A stretch of DNA of 64,000 nucleotides from Nageia nagi (taxonomy: Eukaryota; Pinophyta): positions 4,030,001 to 4,094,000 of the forward strand of contig JBITNC010000002.1 in the NCBI GenBank assembly GCA_050084985.1. The letters are read 5' to 3'. The position numbers were made by a program, and so were the translations under genes. The notes under the pieces are model-generated. The model was given only the letters and a program-made list of their open reading frames with translations, searched no databases and was not told where the DNA came from. Position 1 is the stretch's first letter. Each line of letters begins with the position of its first letter. Below, one piece after another: positions 23,512-36,410 of this stretch.

Positions 23512-23759
23512 AATTTGTTCTTTGACACTATGATGCTTTAAACATCATGAATTTCGAATTTGCATCAAAACATTTTTTTGTATTTTTTACTCCTTTATTG
23601 ACGCATTACATGACATATTACCTGAAACATGGGGTGATGCATTTTATATATATTTTTTGACTCTTTAAGTGACGCATTTCTTGAATCTTTAATTGACATT
23701 TAATCATAAAAATATTGACTACCACAAACATCTATATACAGTTTCACATTTGGAATGAT

Positions 23760-23790
<31 letters not shown>

Positions 23791-23972
23791 GTATGTATAT
23801 GTATATCAATTGATTGAACATGTTAAATATGAAAATACAAATTGGAAATAATCTACAAATTACAAAACATTCAAAAAAATATTATAATTCAAATTCATAT
23901 GCAAGTCAACCTCAAACCACTAAATATATCAACATATATAATGTTTAATTACTCAAATATACATGTAATATT
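23512..23972. repeat. Left subterminal region of the inner CACTA element
   Basis: Contains several TGACGCATT / TTGACTC / GATGC motifs related to the GAGTCAAA array on the right side, and a (TA)n(TATG)n microsatellite at 23758-23802. No gene. Confidence 0.6.
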
Positions 23973-26900
23973 TTAATCACCATTGTTATCATTTTCATTA
24001 AGAAGATGTACAACATGTTTCCCTCTTGGATCACAATCAATTACAAATAACATCTTTTCATCTAGTACATTTGGACAAAAAAATATTTGACTACAATGTT
24101 GTGGTAAAACATATAGCTCTTTTTCTTTAGGTAAATATTGTGTAGAGTCAATTGCATAATAACCACTAGGTATGTCATGTAATATTGATCTTTTGTTTAT
24201 AAATCTTTCAAACCATTTACATTTGAATACTACACATTTAAATGATCTAAAATTCAATTGTATGATTTCTTGAAATATTCCAACATATTGTATTTTTCCT
24301 TCTATCAAGTTTGTATCTTTTGTACTTCCACGACTTGCTTGATCAAAATCAACCATCACTCCACTGTCAAAGGTCATTCTATTAATATATTCTTCTCAAT
24401 TATGAAGTGTTCATCGTATACCCACATTGCAGGAAAAGATAATGCCTACACACATTTTTAAGTAAATGTTATATTGATGAAAGTATTATATATATATATA
24501 CAATATCTATATTATAAAAAAAAAACTAAACTTAGGTCCATAAGAATTAACAAATAATTATCTCATAATTACATCCATCAGCTATATTTCAATCATCTTT
24601 GTAGATTTTTTCTTCTACACCTTCAGCTAATTTCTCCTTAATTGCTTGCCTTATCTATGATCTTGGACACTCTTTTGGCCAAAATGTGGAGGTATAGGTG
24701 TACTCCTTGGATGTTCACTACAGAACAAAATACATTGTGCTGGAATTGCACTTCTTTTACTTTCATACATTTCAATCCATTCTTTACAACATTCATATTC
24801 ATCATGATAAAATGGTTTACAGATTCATATATGTCATGATCTGTAATTTTTTTGAATACATAAAATGAACTTGTTAGTAATTATTGATTAAATTAAGTCA
24901 AAATTGAATGTACATAGTACTTATTATAAATTACTATTATCTAAAATGTAGTTATAAGTACCTTTATTAAAAGCATATGATCTCTTGTTTGTTTCTAAAA
25001 CCTTTCCTTCTAATTTATCATTGTCTTTGTTTGCTTGTAACCATATCATTGGATTTGAATCATGAATTTCAGATAGAAACTCACTTACATAAAAAAAAAG
25101 ACTGTTGCACAATATATCCCTCACACATAGATCCTTCTGGTCTTGACTTTTGTCTAACAAATCTTTTAAGTATTTTCAAAAATATTTCCACAAAAAACAT
25201 GCTTCTAGTACTTATAACACTTGATATTTCAATATCCTCTACTAGGTGGATCAATAGAAGAACTTGTATATTCATAAAAGTAGCAGACATTTCTTTTTCA
25301 AATTTACAGATAATTTCCATAATTTCTCTTCACCATCTAGGGATTTCACTGACATGTATTTCCTTTGAATTCAACCACCTAGTTATGAAAATATAATTAA
25401 TATTATAAGATATATTTAAATTATATTGAAATCTACAAAATAATAATAAATGCACTATATATATATATATTTTAAGGGAACAATATCATAAATAGCATGA
25501 AATACCTTAGAAATAATGATAGTTGACTAATTACATATCTTAAATCAGTAGGTAAAGTCGTACATCCATGAATTGCAAGTGGAAAAATAATCTATAGCAA
25601 AATTTATATTAATCAAAATATAGATGAATAAAATATATATAAATACAAATGTATGTATTTAAGGTTTTTGATATGCATATAATATGAGACTACCTTCAAT
25701 AAGTTGTGATAATCATGAGACTTTAATTCTATCATTTTTCCATTAATTGTGAATGCTTTTCTTAGAGATGATGCATATCCTGTTGGTATTTTAATTGCTC
25801 TAACAAGATTGTGTAGAATGTTCACTTCATATTTGATCATAAGCCATGAGGCTAGAATAGGTGCATTTGTTATTCCATCTACATTTTTTGTTGCCCAAAA
25901 GGTACATTTTGTTTTGGTAGCCTTTAAGTCATATCTCAGTTGAATATTGTTTGATTCTTTGCTTATTATATACCGATATAAAGAATATGCAACATTCTTT
26001 ACAATATGCATATAATCTAATAAGTGTGTCACTAATAAATCCTTCTAGTATTCCAAATTATAAAATATAGATAATCTATTCATACCTGAAAACATATGCA
26101 AATGTAAACATTTAATTGATAAAATAATTGAATTAATGACATGTTAAAAAGAAAGTTTGATATAGTATTTTATTAAATTTTACCTTGAGGTAAGTCATTT
26201 TTTTAACAATAACATCCTCTAGGTATTCAGTAATACCTTCCTCAAAGGCTTTTATCCAACAATTTTCTTCACTTGGTACTTTTTCAACCAATCCTCAAAA
26301 GATGCATATTTGGGAGTTTTACAGTGATCAATTTTACCATTAAAATATGATTTCATATTTTGAAACTCATGATCTAATGGTAAATATTTTCTATGGCCAA
26401 GGTATTCCTACAAGTGTTTTGAATATCTTGCTATGAGATTTTCTGCACATCATGGACAAGCATGATAACCTTTTGTACGCAAGCCTGCAATACATTTTTA
26501 TTAGAGAATAACTACTATATCTAATTTCAAGAAATTAAATATTTTAATATAAATGTAAATGTAATTAAAATCATATATACATACCTGAACAAACACTAAG
26601 ACTTGGATAATCATGTATAGTCCAACATAGTATGCCATACAATGTGAATGATCTTTGTTGGATGGGTCTACTTATGTCAATCACATTTTGAATTCCATTC
26701 CATAATTGCATTAGTTCAACAATTAATGATTCAAGTTAGATATCCATATTTTTCACCTTATTTGGTATAGGAACTAAAAGAGTTAACATTAAATATTCCT
26801 TTTTCAAGGACATCCATGGAGCTATGTTATAATTGACTATAACAACAAGCCACACTAAATAATTAGATGATTGTATGGAATGTGGATTGACACCATCAAT

Positions 26901-27864
26901 TGTTAAACCCAACCTAAGACTTCTAAGTTCATCCCAAAATTTATTGGGCCGCATATTTTCTATATATTTATTGCTCTGAAATATTTAGGAATACATAATA
27001 CACTATCGTCACTTCTATTTTTTGCATGCCAATCCATATACTGTGCAAGTGAATCACACTTATACATTCTAATGAATCTATCAATAATTGGAAGATGGTG
27101 AACAACCTTCAAAGGAACATTTTTTCTATAGTTTTTGGATGATATCTATTTGCACCACACTTTGGACATACACTCAATTTTTCATATTTTTTCTATATAA
27201 TATGCAATCATTAACACAAGCATGGTATGAAACACATGGTACCCCTACATCCTTCAAAAAATTTCATGTTTTTCTACACGAATAAGGGATGACATTGTTA
27301 TTTGGAAGTAGTTTTTCATTTAGTAACCTATAATATAAATAAAACAATAAAATTATTATGTATATAATAAACAAAGTTTAAAAAATATTCAATAAATTTA
27401 CAAAAAGAAAGAAAAAATTATAAAAATAAAAACATACTTTAGAAGATCATTAACACTTGTATTTGACCATCCATTTTTGGCCTTTATATTAATGATAAGT
27501 AGGTGTGCTTCCAACTTGGAAATATATGTTCCATTGTATAAAGGTGTTTTGGCAGCAGCATACATGTTATCATTTTCTAAATCACCTCCTCTTCCATCAT
27601 CATATGCATGAGGATTATCATTCATGTCTACATTTGTATCATCTTCAAGTGTATAGATTGATTAAAATAAATCATGCATTGCATTCTATTGTTGATCATG
27701 AGCATTATAATGTCTTTCATCATTTTCACTATTTGAATTCATGACTTGAAGAGGAGCCACTAGATTTGGATTTGTAATGAATTCTACATATGCATCCCTA
27801 CTTAATTTATTCTTTAGTTGCTTACTTTTTTTCCAATGAATATTTTTTTGATGTAAGGTTGCCA
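23973..27864 (-). pseudogene. TNP2-type CACTA transposase (TNPD-like) with DUF4218 and DUF4216, inner element
   Basis: Main transposase gene, expected to cut the element's ends. Likely start ATG at 27862-27864 (complement): MATLHQKNIHWKKSKQLKNK. The first exon runs to about 27440 and includes KTPLYNGTYISKLEA and IKAKNGWSNTSVNDLL, then a GTATGT donor. Next is the zinc-type motif HACVNDCILYR...CPKCG (27130-27240) and HLPIIDRFIRMYKCDSLAQY with MDWHAKNRSDDSV (27000-27100). 26736-26954 reads LRLGLTIDGVNPH and IAPWMSLKKEYLMLTLLVPI, core TNP2 blocks. DUF4218: 25613-26032 (LDYMHIVKNV, PTGYASSLRKAFT, LKSHDYH) and 25081-25320 (IHLVEDIEIS, RPEGSMCEGYIV). DUF4216: 23973-24377 (GVMVDFDQASRGSTKDTNLI, RSFKCVVFKCKWF). 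Stops and frameshifts between blocks make it a pseudogene. Introns are plausible but only partly resolved. Confidence 0.88.
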
Positions 27865-28184
27865 TATAAGATACTTTATTTGACTCATCTTGTGTATCTA
27901 TTGCAGTATGATGTGCTTGTGAAATTAGTTACTACAAATAATTAATATAATTAAAAAAATAACTTTAACAAGTATTTGCAATATCTAATAAGTATATGTC
28001 AATAACTTTAACAAGTACATAAGTTTAAGTAAAAATTGCACAAAAACATGAGTATAAGTAAAAATATATCAATAATTCCAACAATTATCTTCTTCAACAA
28101 ACAACATCCCTTAAGGATCTTCAACAAAATAGCAAATAACATAGTCTAAATTCATGACTGCATGCCTAGCACTACAAACATTAT
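27865..28184 (-). other. Gap between SET-like and TNP2 genes, inner element
   Basis: About 320 AT-rich bases between the SET-like stop and the TNP2 start, both on the minus strand. It would hold the TNP2 promoter if the genes are separate. No clear motif. Confidence 0.4.
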
Positions 28185-29754
28185 TCAATTTCTACTACAA
28201 TCTTCTTTTTCTTTACGCTTTTGTCCTAGATTAAAAAATACATTTGGATCTCCTGAATCCATACGTCTCTTACATTTTGGAATATGCTTATTGATGTTGT
28301 AATTGACTAAGTTCTCATCACCAGGGTTAAGAGTTACAATAGGAGCCACACCTACAAAACCTTTTATTTTTCTAGGCATAAAGTCATATTATTCATTTAC
28401 ATATTCCACAAAATCATAATTTGTTGTATTACTTGTGCCTTTGGAGCTGTTTATATATCCTGTAATGTTTCCATGTATCTTCAATTGACCATTAATGTAC
28501 ATACGTTCTACATCTTTTATTTATGATGTTGCATTTCCACACATATCATAGTAATCCATACTAAATAAATATGATGTTATTATCCTCTAATTCATAATAT
28601 TGTAGATTGACCCACAAAATGGCATTAATGGTTCTTTTTAAGTGAATGGATGAACTCATACATTTGATAATATAAACAAACCCATGCCTGCATTAGGTAT
28701 ATTATAAGGTTTAATCATATATGAATGACCATAATAAGTGAATTGTTCAAAAGTTTTTGGAAAATATTTTTCAGTTGGCCATGCACCATATGCCTTGTGA
28801 TCATAGATATACTTGTATAAATATACAACATTATGTGTTAAATGCAAATCACCAACACTCTCATCTAGTAGCTCAACTGGCTCAACATTTGGTGGTTGTA
28901 ATCGATGAAGTCATACTTCATTTCTTATTCTTATACGTTATTTTGCTCTATCTTCATCTGATGAATCCATATATTTTGGCATCCTAACCTTAACATTCTC
29001 TTTTAGATGTCCAACACATCTAGTAGGTTCAATTGGACCAATGGGATATTTCTTAACCATTAGAGGTAATGCTCCCTCTATATTAGGTAGACCATCATTT
29101 TCATAATAATGTATTTCTACATCTCCCCTTTGATGTTTTTTCCAACCCTTACATCTTGAACAACCACATATAATAAGTTCTTTGTAATAAAGAGTGATAG
29201 GGTACTAAATCCTTTTATCACATTTTCATCCATTGGTTTAGGTCTTGGTAATGCACATCCTGCTGGGTACAACTCATTAACTACCTTATCTCTTCCAATT
29301 GATGACTTAATTGAGGTTAATAAGAATTTTCATTGGGCCTAATATAAACATCAATACAAATAAGAAAATCCTTCATGAAAAAATGTTTAATTAAATTAAA
29401 TAATAATGCATACTAATTAATTACCTCATGATCATCATCATCCTCTGAAGATGAAAATTGAAGATGATCTTATAACAGTATCCATAATACTAAGGAATTA
29501 ATAAAAGTATATAATTTCATAAAAGTGAAAATTTAATTAATTTTAATTTTTTACTTATCTAATAAAATTTGAGTATACATTCATAATATATACCTCATTT
29601 TCATCTGAAGATATGTCTATTCTCCTAGGATGAATGTTTGGTTCTATTTGGTCTTCATCATCTAATTATGAAATATCTATCCTCCTCTCATGAATTAATG
29701 GTGGTATAGGATCATCTTCAAATGAGACATCATCAGCCCTTCTAGCCCTTGACA
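28185..29754 (-). pseudogene. SET-domain-like gene carried by the inner CACTA element
   Basis: Not a known CACTA gene as far as I know. The start MSRARRADDVSFEDD at 29752-29754 opens an acidic exon ending in GTATAT at about 29593. An acidic exon follows (29419-29460, LQFSSSEDDDDHE, then GTAATT), then an exon from an AG near 29341. That exon gives CxCSRCKGWKKHQRGD (29130-29170), EIHYYENDGLPNIEGALPLM, YPIGPIEPTRCVGHLK, a region around YGAWPTEKYFPKTFEQF, and SET features: IPNAGMGLF (28674-28697), LMPFCG, YYDMCGN, GNITGYINSSKGT...TNYDF (about 28410-28475), and PGDENLVNYN (28298-28330). These fit the SET order G-x-G, x-x-G, N-x-x-x-x-N, and E-x-L-x-x-x-Y. SET proteins use S-adenosylmethionine to methylate lysines; catalysis here is inference only. 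About five in-frame stops. Family assignment is by motif order, not database search. Confidence 0.7.
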
Positions 29755-29829
29755 TATTAATCACCAATCCAATGATGATGTTGATAACAATATCACTAAC
29801 TTACCTCAACATTGAGCAATACAATTAGA

Positions 29830-31305
29830 AATCAAGGTTGTAAAAATTCATGGTTGTAAAAAATTAGAGTTTTAAAAAATTAGGGTTTAAGGTTGTAAAA
29901 ATTTAGAGTTTTAAAAAACTAGGGTTGTAAAAAAATTAAAGTTGTAAAAAATAAAGGTTTTTAAAAATTAGGGTTGTAAAAAATTAGGGTTATAAAACTT
30001 AAGGTTGTAATAAATTAGGGTTTAAGGTTTTAAAAAATCAAGGCTGTAAAAAATTATGATTGTAAAAAAATTAGGGTTGTAAAAAATCAAGGTTATAATA
30101 AATTAGGGTTTAAGATTGTAAAAAATTAGAGTTTTTAAAAAATTAGGGTTGTAAAAATTAAGGTTGTAAAAAATTAGGGTTGTAAAAATTAAGGTTGTAC
30201 AAAATTAGGGTTGTAAAAAATTAGGGTTTTAAAAAATTAGGGTTATACAAAATTAGGTTTATAAAAATTTAGGTTATAAATAATTAGGGTTGTAAAAAAT
30301 TAGAGTTATAAAAAATTAGGGTTGTAAAAAATTAGTGTTGTAAAAAATTAGGGTTGTAAAAAACTAAGGTTGTAATAAATTAAGGTTTAGGGTTGTAAAA
30401 AATTAGAGTTTTAAAAAATTAGGGTTGTAAAAAATTAAGGTTGTAAAAAAATAGGGTTGTAAAAAATTAGGGTTGTAAAAAACTAGGGTTATAATAAATT
30501 AGGGTTTAGGGTTGTAAAAAAATAGAGTTTTAAAAAATTAAGGTTGTAAAAAATTACTTATAAAAAAATCAAAGTTATAAAAAAATAGGGTTGTAAAAAA
30601 TCAAGGTTGTAATAAATTAAGGTTTAGGGTTGTAAGAAATTAGAGTTATAAAAAATTATGATTGTAAAAAAATTAGGGTTGTAATAAATTAGGGTTTAAG
30701 GTTGTAAAAAATTAGAGATTTAAAAAATCAAGGTTATAAAAATTATGATTGTAAAAAATCAAGGTTGTAAAAAATTAGGGTTTTAAAAAATCAAGGTTGT
30801 ATAAAATTAGGGTTGTAAAAAACTAAGGTTGTAATAAATTAGAGTTCAGGGTTATAAAAAATTAGAGTTTTAAAAAATTAAGGTTGTAAAAATTAGGGTT
30901 GTAAAAAATTATAATTGTAAAAAAATCAATGTTGTAAAAAATTAGGGTTGTAAAAAATCAAGGTTGCAATAAATTAGGGCTTAAGGTTGTAAAAATTAGA
31001 GTTTTAAAAAATCAAGGTTGTAAAAATTACGATTGTAAAAAATCAAAGTTGTAAAAAATTAGGGTTTTAAAAAATCAAGGTTGTACAAAATTAGGGTTAT
31101 AAATATAATTAGGGTTATAAAAAATTAGAGTTGTAAAAAATTAGGGTTGAAAAAAATTAGGGTTGTAAAATATTAGGGTTGTATAAAATCAAGGTTGTAA
31201 AAAATTAAGGTTTTAAAAATTAGGGTTGTATAAAATTAGGGTTGTATAAAATCAAGGTTGTAAAAACTAGGGTTTAAAAAATTAGGGTTGTACAAAATTA
31301 GGGTT
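29830..31305 (+). repeat. Degenerate telomere-like array, unit TTAGGGTTGTAAAAAA
   Basis: About 1.5 kb of imperfect 15-16-bp units built on TTAGGGTTGTAAAAAA, with variants TAGAGTTTTAAAAAA and CAAGGTTGTAATAAA. Longer-order repeats of about 100-130 bp are visible from recurring GTTGTAATAAATTAGGGTTTA. No coding sequence. Confidence 0.92.
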
Positions 31306-32800
31306 TATGATTTAAGGTTAGGTTATGATGCAGGGTTTAGGGTTTAGGATTAGGTTTAAGGTTTATGATGCAAGTTAAGGGTTTAAGGCTTATGATGCAA
31401 GGTTTAGGGTTTACGATGTAATGTTTAGGGTTTATAATGTAGGGTTTAGGGTTTACAATGCAGGTTTAGGGTTTATGATGAAGGGTTTAGGGTTTAGATG
31501 TAAGGTTTAGATGTAGGTTTAGGGTTGAAGGTTATTATTTAGGTTTCTGATGCAAGTTAGGTTTAAGGTTTATGGTTTTGATGTAGGCTTTAGGGTTTAT
31601 AATGTAGGTTTATGATGAAGGGTTTAGTATGTAGGTTTAGGGTTATGATGCATGGTTTAGGTTTATGATGTAGGGTTTAAGTTACAATGTAGGTTTAGGG
31701 TTTATGATATAGGGTTTAGGGTTTACGATGCAAGGTTTAAGGTTAGGATTTACATGCAGGTTTATGATGTAGGTTTAGGGTTTATGATGCATGGTTTAGG
31801 TTATAAGATGTAGGGTTTATGGTTATGATGCAAGGTTTAGGTTTAAGGTTTATAATGTAGGGTTTAGGGTTTATGATGTAGGGTTTAGAGTTTATGATGT
31901 AGGGTTTAGGGTTTAAAATGTAGGGTTTAAGGTTTAAGATTAGGGTTTAGTGTTTATGATGTAAGGTTTAGGTTTATGATGAAAGGTTTAGGGTTTAGAT
32001 GAAGGGTTTAGGTTTATGGTGTAGGGTTTAGGATCTATGTTTAGGTTGAAGTTTATGGTTATGATTTAGGATTTAAGGTTTATGATGTAGGGTTTAGGTT
32101 TAGGATGTAGGTTAGGGTTTATGATGTAGGTTTAGGGTTGAAGGTTTATGGTTTAGGCTTTATGATGAAGGGTTTAGGGTTATGATGCCAAGTTTAGGTT
32201 TATGATGTAGGTTTAGGTTACAATGCAGGGTTTAGGATTTAGGATTTATGAGAAGGGTTTAGGTTTAAGATGTAGGGTTTAGGTTTATGATGCAAGGTTT
32301 AGAGTTTATGATGCAAGGTTTAGGTTTTATGATGTAGGTTAGGGTTTAGAGTTTACAATGTAGGGTTTAAGATTTACGATGCAAAGTTTAGGGTTTATGA
32401 GTAGGTTTAGGGTTTATGATGTAGGGTTTAGGGTTATGATGCAAGGTTTAGGGTTTACGATGTAAGGTTTATGATGAAAGGTTTAGGTTTAGTATGTAGG
32501 TTCAAGGTTTAGTATGAAGGGTTTAGGGTTTATTATTTAGATGAAGGTTTAGGCTTTAGGATGTAGGGTTTATGAGTAGTTTTAGGATTTATGATGTAGG
32601 CTTTAGGGTTTATGATGAAGGGTTTAGGGTTTAAGATGTAGGTTTATAATGCAAGTTTAGGGTTTATGATGTAGGGTTTAAGGTTTATGATGCAAGCTTT
32701 ATGATGAAGGGTTTAATGTTTAGAGTTTAGGATGTAGGGTTTATGGTTTAAGATGTAGGTTTAAGGTTTATGATGAAGGGTTTAGGATTTAAGATTTGAA
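31306..32800 (+). repeat. Degenerate telomere-like array, unit TTTAGGGTTTATGATGTAGGG
   Basis: About 1.5 kb built of TTTAGGG-type 7-mers mixed with TTTATGATG(T/C)A. The 21-bp composite unit dominates. It resembles the plant telomere repeat TTTAGGG but is heavily mutated and internal. Confidence 0.92.
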
Positions 32801-33545
32801 CAACCTATATGTCTACTTAAGAAAATATAATATTTATCATTTTTACAACTTTACAAATATACATCAAAAAATCCATATGCCTAATTATTTATCATGTAAT
32901 TTTGATATGGTTATCTTTTTTACAACTTCATAAATTGATTAAATCATATTAATGTGAGCAATGTAAAGATTATAGTTAAAGTTTTTAATTTTCCTAGAAT
33001 GTATACTAGTCAAGTGTTAAAATAAGGTAGGCTGATAAAACTATAAGTTGGTTTACCATTCTTACCAACGAGTCACATAACGATATATTGGAATGGTCAT
33101 TATAACTTTGCCTCCATCATCAACAATCTAACCTTGCCTAATTGATGCAAGCTCTAGGCTCAATATGGTGACTAAAAAGGCTTCCTAGGGTTAAGTCTCA
33201 TATGGTGACTAAATGCTTTCCCATTTTACAATGGGGCATCACGAATGTAGTCGAGCAAGTAATTAATGGCTTGCCAAGAGTATCAACCCTCAATAATGTA
33301 GCTAATGGACTAACTAACCATTAGTGTCACCCATGCAACTCGCATATCTCTTATTTATAGTCATTCAATGAAAAGTAATGACTCTTATCCTAAGGGAAGA
33401 CTACCTTGGTGATCAAATCCAAGAGTAATCCGCTCTATGGGTCGATAATTATGGTGATGGAAACTTAAGAGAATTAGAATCAATGGTTGGTCATCACCTC
33501 CAACTCATTGATGTTCATTTTAAAGGCATCATGCATATGCATTAA
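32801..33545. repeat. Unique spacer shared by both CACTA elements (inner copy)
   Basis: Non-tandem sequence aligning with 44886-45595 of the outer element along its length, for example TTAAAATAAGGTAGG(C/T)TG(A/G)TAAAACTATAAGTTG and AATGGGGCAT(C/A)(A/G)CGA. It is better preserved than the arrays on either side. No open frame. Its fixed place between arrays hints at a structural or regulatory role. Confidence 0.8.
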
Positions 33546-34260
33546 GAAAAAAATAACTATATTAACATTGCACTAACATTAACATAGAATTAACACTAAC
33601 TTTATATTAATTATATTAACATAACATTAACATCTATTATCTAAATTAGCATGCCTTAACATCGAATGAACACTAACATCACATTAACTATAATAACACA
33701 ATATTAACATCGCATAACTCTATTAACATAACATTAACATAACATCATATCACATTAACATCACATCAATATAACATTAACAATAACATAACATTAAATA
33801 ATATGAACATAATATTAACATCAAATTGCATCTCTTAAAATTTGACATATAGCATTACCATAACTTGCCAACGAGTCACATAACATATATTGGAAGTGGT
33901 CATTACAACTCTGCCTCCACCGTCAACAATCTAACCCTTGTCTAATTGATGCGAGCTTCAAGCTTGATAAGGTTAACATTAACATTAACTTATAGCATTG
34001 ACATTACCATAACATTATCATTGATATAACATTAACATACCATTACCATTAACATTGACATTAACAATCTGACATTGATGTATAGCATTCACATTGATGT
34101 ACTATTAAGTGTCACATAACATTAACATACACATGATGTAACATATTTGAAACTCGTAACATCAAATCCTAATCCAAAAACCATGACTTACTCATAACCT
34201 TAACATTATCAATGTACATATTAACATAAGTATATTAACATTAAAAAAACATTAATGATA
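33546..34260. repeat. TTAACAT array (inner copy)
   Basis: Imperfect repeats of ATAACATTAACATTA and ACTATATTAACAT. Interrupted at 33861-33972 by a second, partial copy of the spacer segment found at 33060-33170. Confidence 0.9.
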
Positions 34261-34689
34261 TCATATTATTAAAAATACATTTTATTAATTTAATAGTGTT
34301 TATAATTTAATTATTTTACGAATCACTCTAATATTTGAAGGTAAATATTTATGAATTTAATCTAATAATTAATTTAATATTTAAAAGTAAATATTTTTAA
34401 AATGATTTAATATTTTAAATTTATATAATGTTATTTTTTAGTTTTTTTTTTTAATTTTAATGAGCACGAAATGATGCATTAATTTATTTTAATTTTAATG
34501 ACCACGAAAAACTAAATCTTACAAAATTAATTTTAGGAAAAACTACATCTTAGAAAATTAATTTTAGATTTGAGATAACAATTCCATAATTTACAAATTA
34601 GGGATTTAGTTTTGTTAAATTCATTAAAAAAAGTACAAAAACATACCAAGAAATCCCATAGCTCCTCCTTTTTTTGCTATATGAAAATG
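34261..34689. other. AT-rich stretch between arrays
   Basis: No gene. Contains TTAATTTTAATGA(G/C)CACGAAA in two nearby copies (34452-34468 and 34483-34506). Confidence 0.4.
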
Positions 34690-36410
34690 ACCATATGATC
34701 TCCAATTTGTAAAGAAGTAGGATTAATTTTTGTAGAAAAGTAGGGTAAAGTTTTAAAACAATTTAGGGTTGAATTTTGTAAAAAAAATTAAAGTTAATTT
34801 TAACATAAAATGTAGGGTAAATTTTTTATTAAAATTTAGGGTTAATTTTGACTTAAAATTTAATGTTAATTTTTGTAAAAAATTAGGTTATTTTTTGTAA
34901 AAAATTAGGGTTAATTTTTGTAAAAAATAAGGTTAATTTTTGTACAAATTACAATTAATATTTATAAAAATTAGGGTTAATTTTTGTAAAAATTAAGGGT
35001 TAATTTTTATAGAAATAAAGGATTAATTTTTGTAAAAATTTGGGTTAAATTTTAATTGTTAGGTGTTTGGTTTATGGTTAAATTTTAGTAAACTTTAGGG
35101 TTAATTTTGACTTAAAATTATAATGTTAATTTTTGTAAAAAATTAGGTTATTTTATTGTTAAAAATTAGGGTTATTTTTGTAAAAAATTTAGAGTTAATT
35201 TTCATAAAAATTAAGGGTTAAATTTTAAGTGTTAAGTGTATGGGTTACAGTTAAATTTTATTAAAATTTATGGTTAATTTTGAATTAAAATTAATGTTAA
35301 TTTTGGTAAAAAATTAGGGTTATTTTTTGTAAAATTAAGTGTTAATTTTTTATTTTAAAATTTATGGTTAATTTTTGTAAAAAATTAGGAATTTTCGTAG
35401 AACTTAAAAATTAATTTTTGTAAAAAATATTCGTTAATTTTGTAAAAACTTTAGGGATAATTAGGGTAAAAAACTAAGATTAATTTTTGTAAAACTTTAG
35501 GGCTAAATTTTAGGTTTAGTTACAATTAAATTTTATTAAAATTTAGGGTTAATTTTGACTATAAATTTAATATTAATTTATGTAAAATGTTAGGATTATT
35601 TTTTTATTTTAAAATTTAGGGTTAATTTTTGTTAAAGAAATAGGATTAATTTTTCATTAAAAATTAGGATTTTTTAAAATAAGTTTTTATAACTTAAAAT
35701 TTAGGGATAAATTTTGTAACAAATTATGATTAATTTTTGTAAAAATTTAGAGTTAAAAATTTAGAGTTAAAATTTAGGGTTAATTTTGACTTAAAATTTA
35801 ATGCTAATTTTTGTAAAAAATCATATAATTTTTTTGTAAAAAATTAGGGTTAATTTTTGTAAAATTTTTAAGGTTAATTTTGATTTTAAAATTTATGGTT
35901 AATTTTTGTAAAAAATTAGGGTTAATTTTCATAAAACATTAGGGTTAATTTTTGTAGAGATTAAGGATTAAATTTTGTAAAAAATATTCGTTAATTTTTA
36001 TAAAAATTAGGGTAAAAAAATGGGATTAATTTTTGTAAAACTTTAGTGCTAAATTTTAGGTGTTAGTTGTTTTGGGTTATGGTTAAATTTTATTAAAATT
36101 TAGGGTTAATTTTGACTATAAATTTAATGTTAATTTATGTAAAATTTTAGGGTTAATTTTTTATTTAAAATTTGTAAAAAATTAGGATTAATTTTTGTAA
36201 AAAAATAGGATTTTTTTTAAACTAAGGTTATTTTCAACTTAAGATTTACGGATAAATTTTGTAATAAATTATAATTAATTTTTGTAAAAATTTAGAGTTA
36301 AATTTTAGGTGTTAAGTGTTTGGTTTACGATTTAAAATTTATGGTAAATTTTTGTAAAAAACTTATGGTAATTTTTTGTAAAAACTTACGGATAAATTTA
36401 GGGTTAACAC
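34690..36410 (+). repeat. Array, unit TTAGGGTTAATTTTTGTAAAAAA
   Basis: About 1.7 kb of imperfect 22-24-bp units TTAGGGTTAATTTTTGTAAAAA. A higher-order unit of about 500 bp is marked by recurring TTTTAGGTGTTAGTTGTTTGG-like phrases (35059, 35230, 35510, 36055, 36306). Confidence 0.9.

Noticed and set aside
24977-25396. Plus-strand frame of 139 codons opposite the DUF4218 region
   Set aside because: Antisense shadow of the transposase gene, with no similarity of its own.
27505-27744. His-rich plus-strand protein
   Set aside because: Antisense of the acidic, Asn/Asp-rich N-terminal TNP2 exon.
31306-32800. True telomere or chromosome-fusion scar
   Set aside because: The TTTAGGG units are degenerate, mixed with GATGTA units, and lie inside CACTA termini with gene blocks on both sides. 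The outer element repeats the plan.
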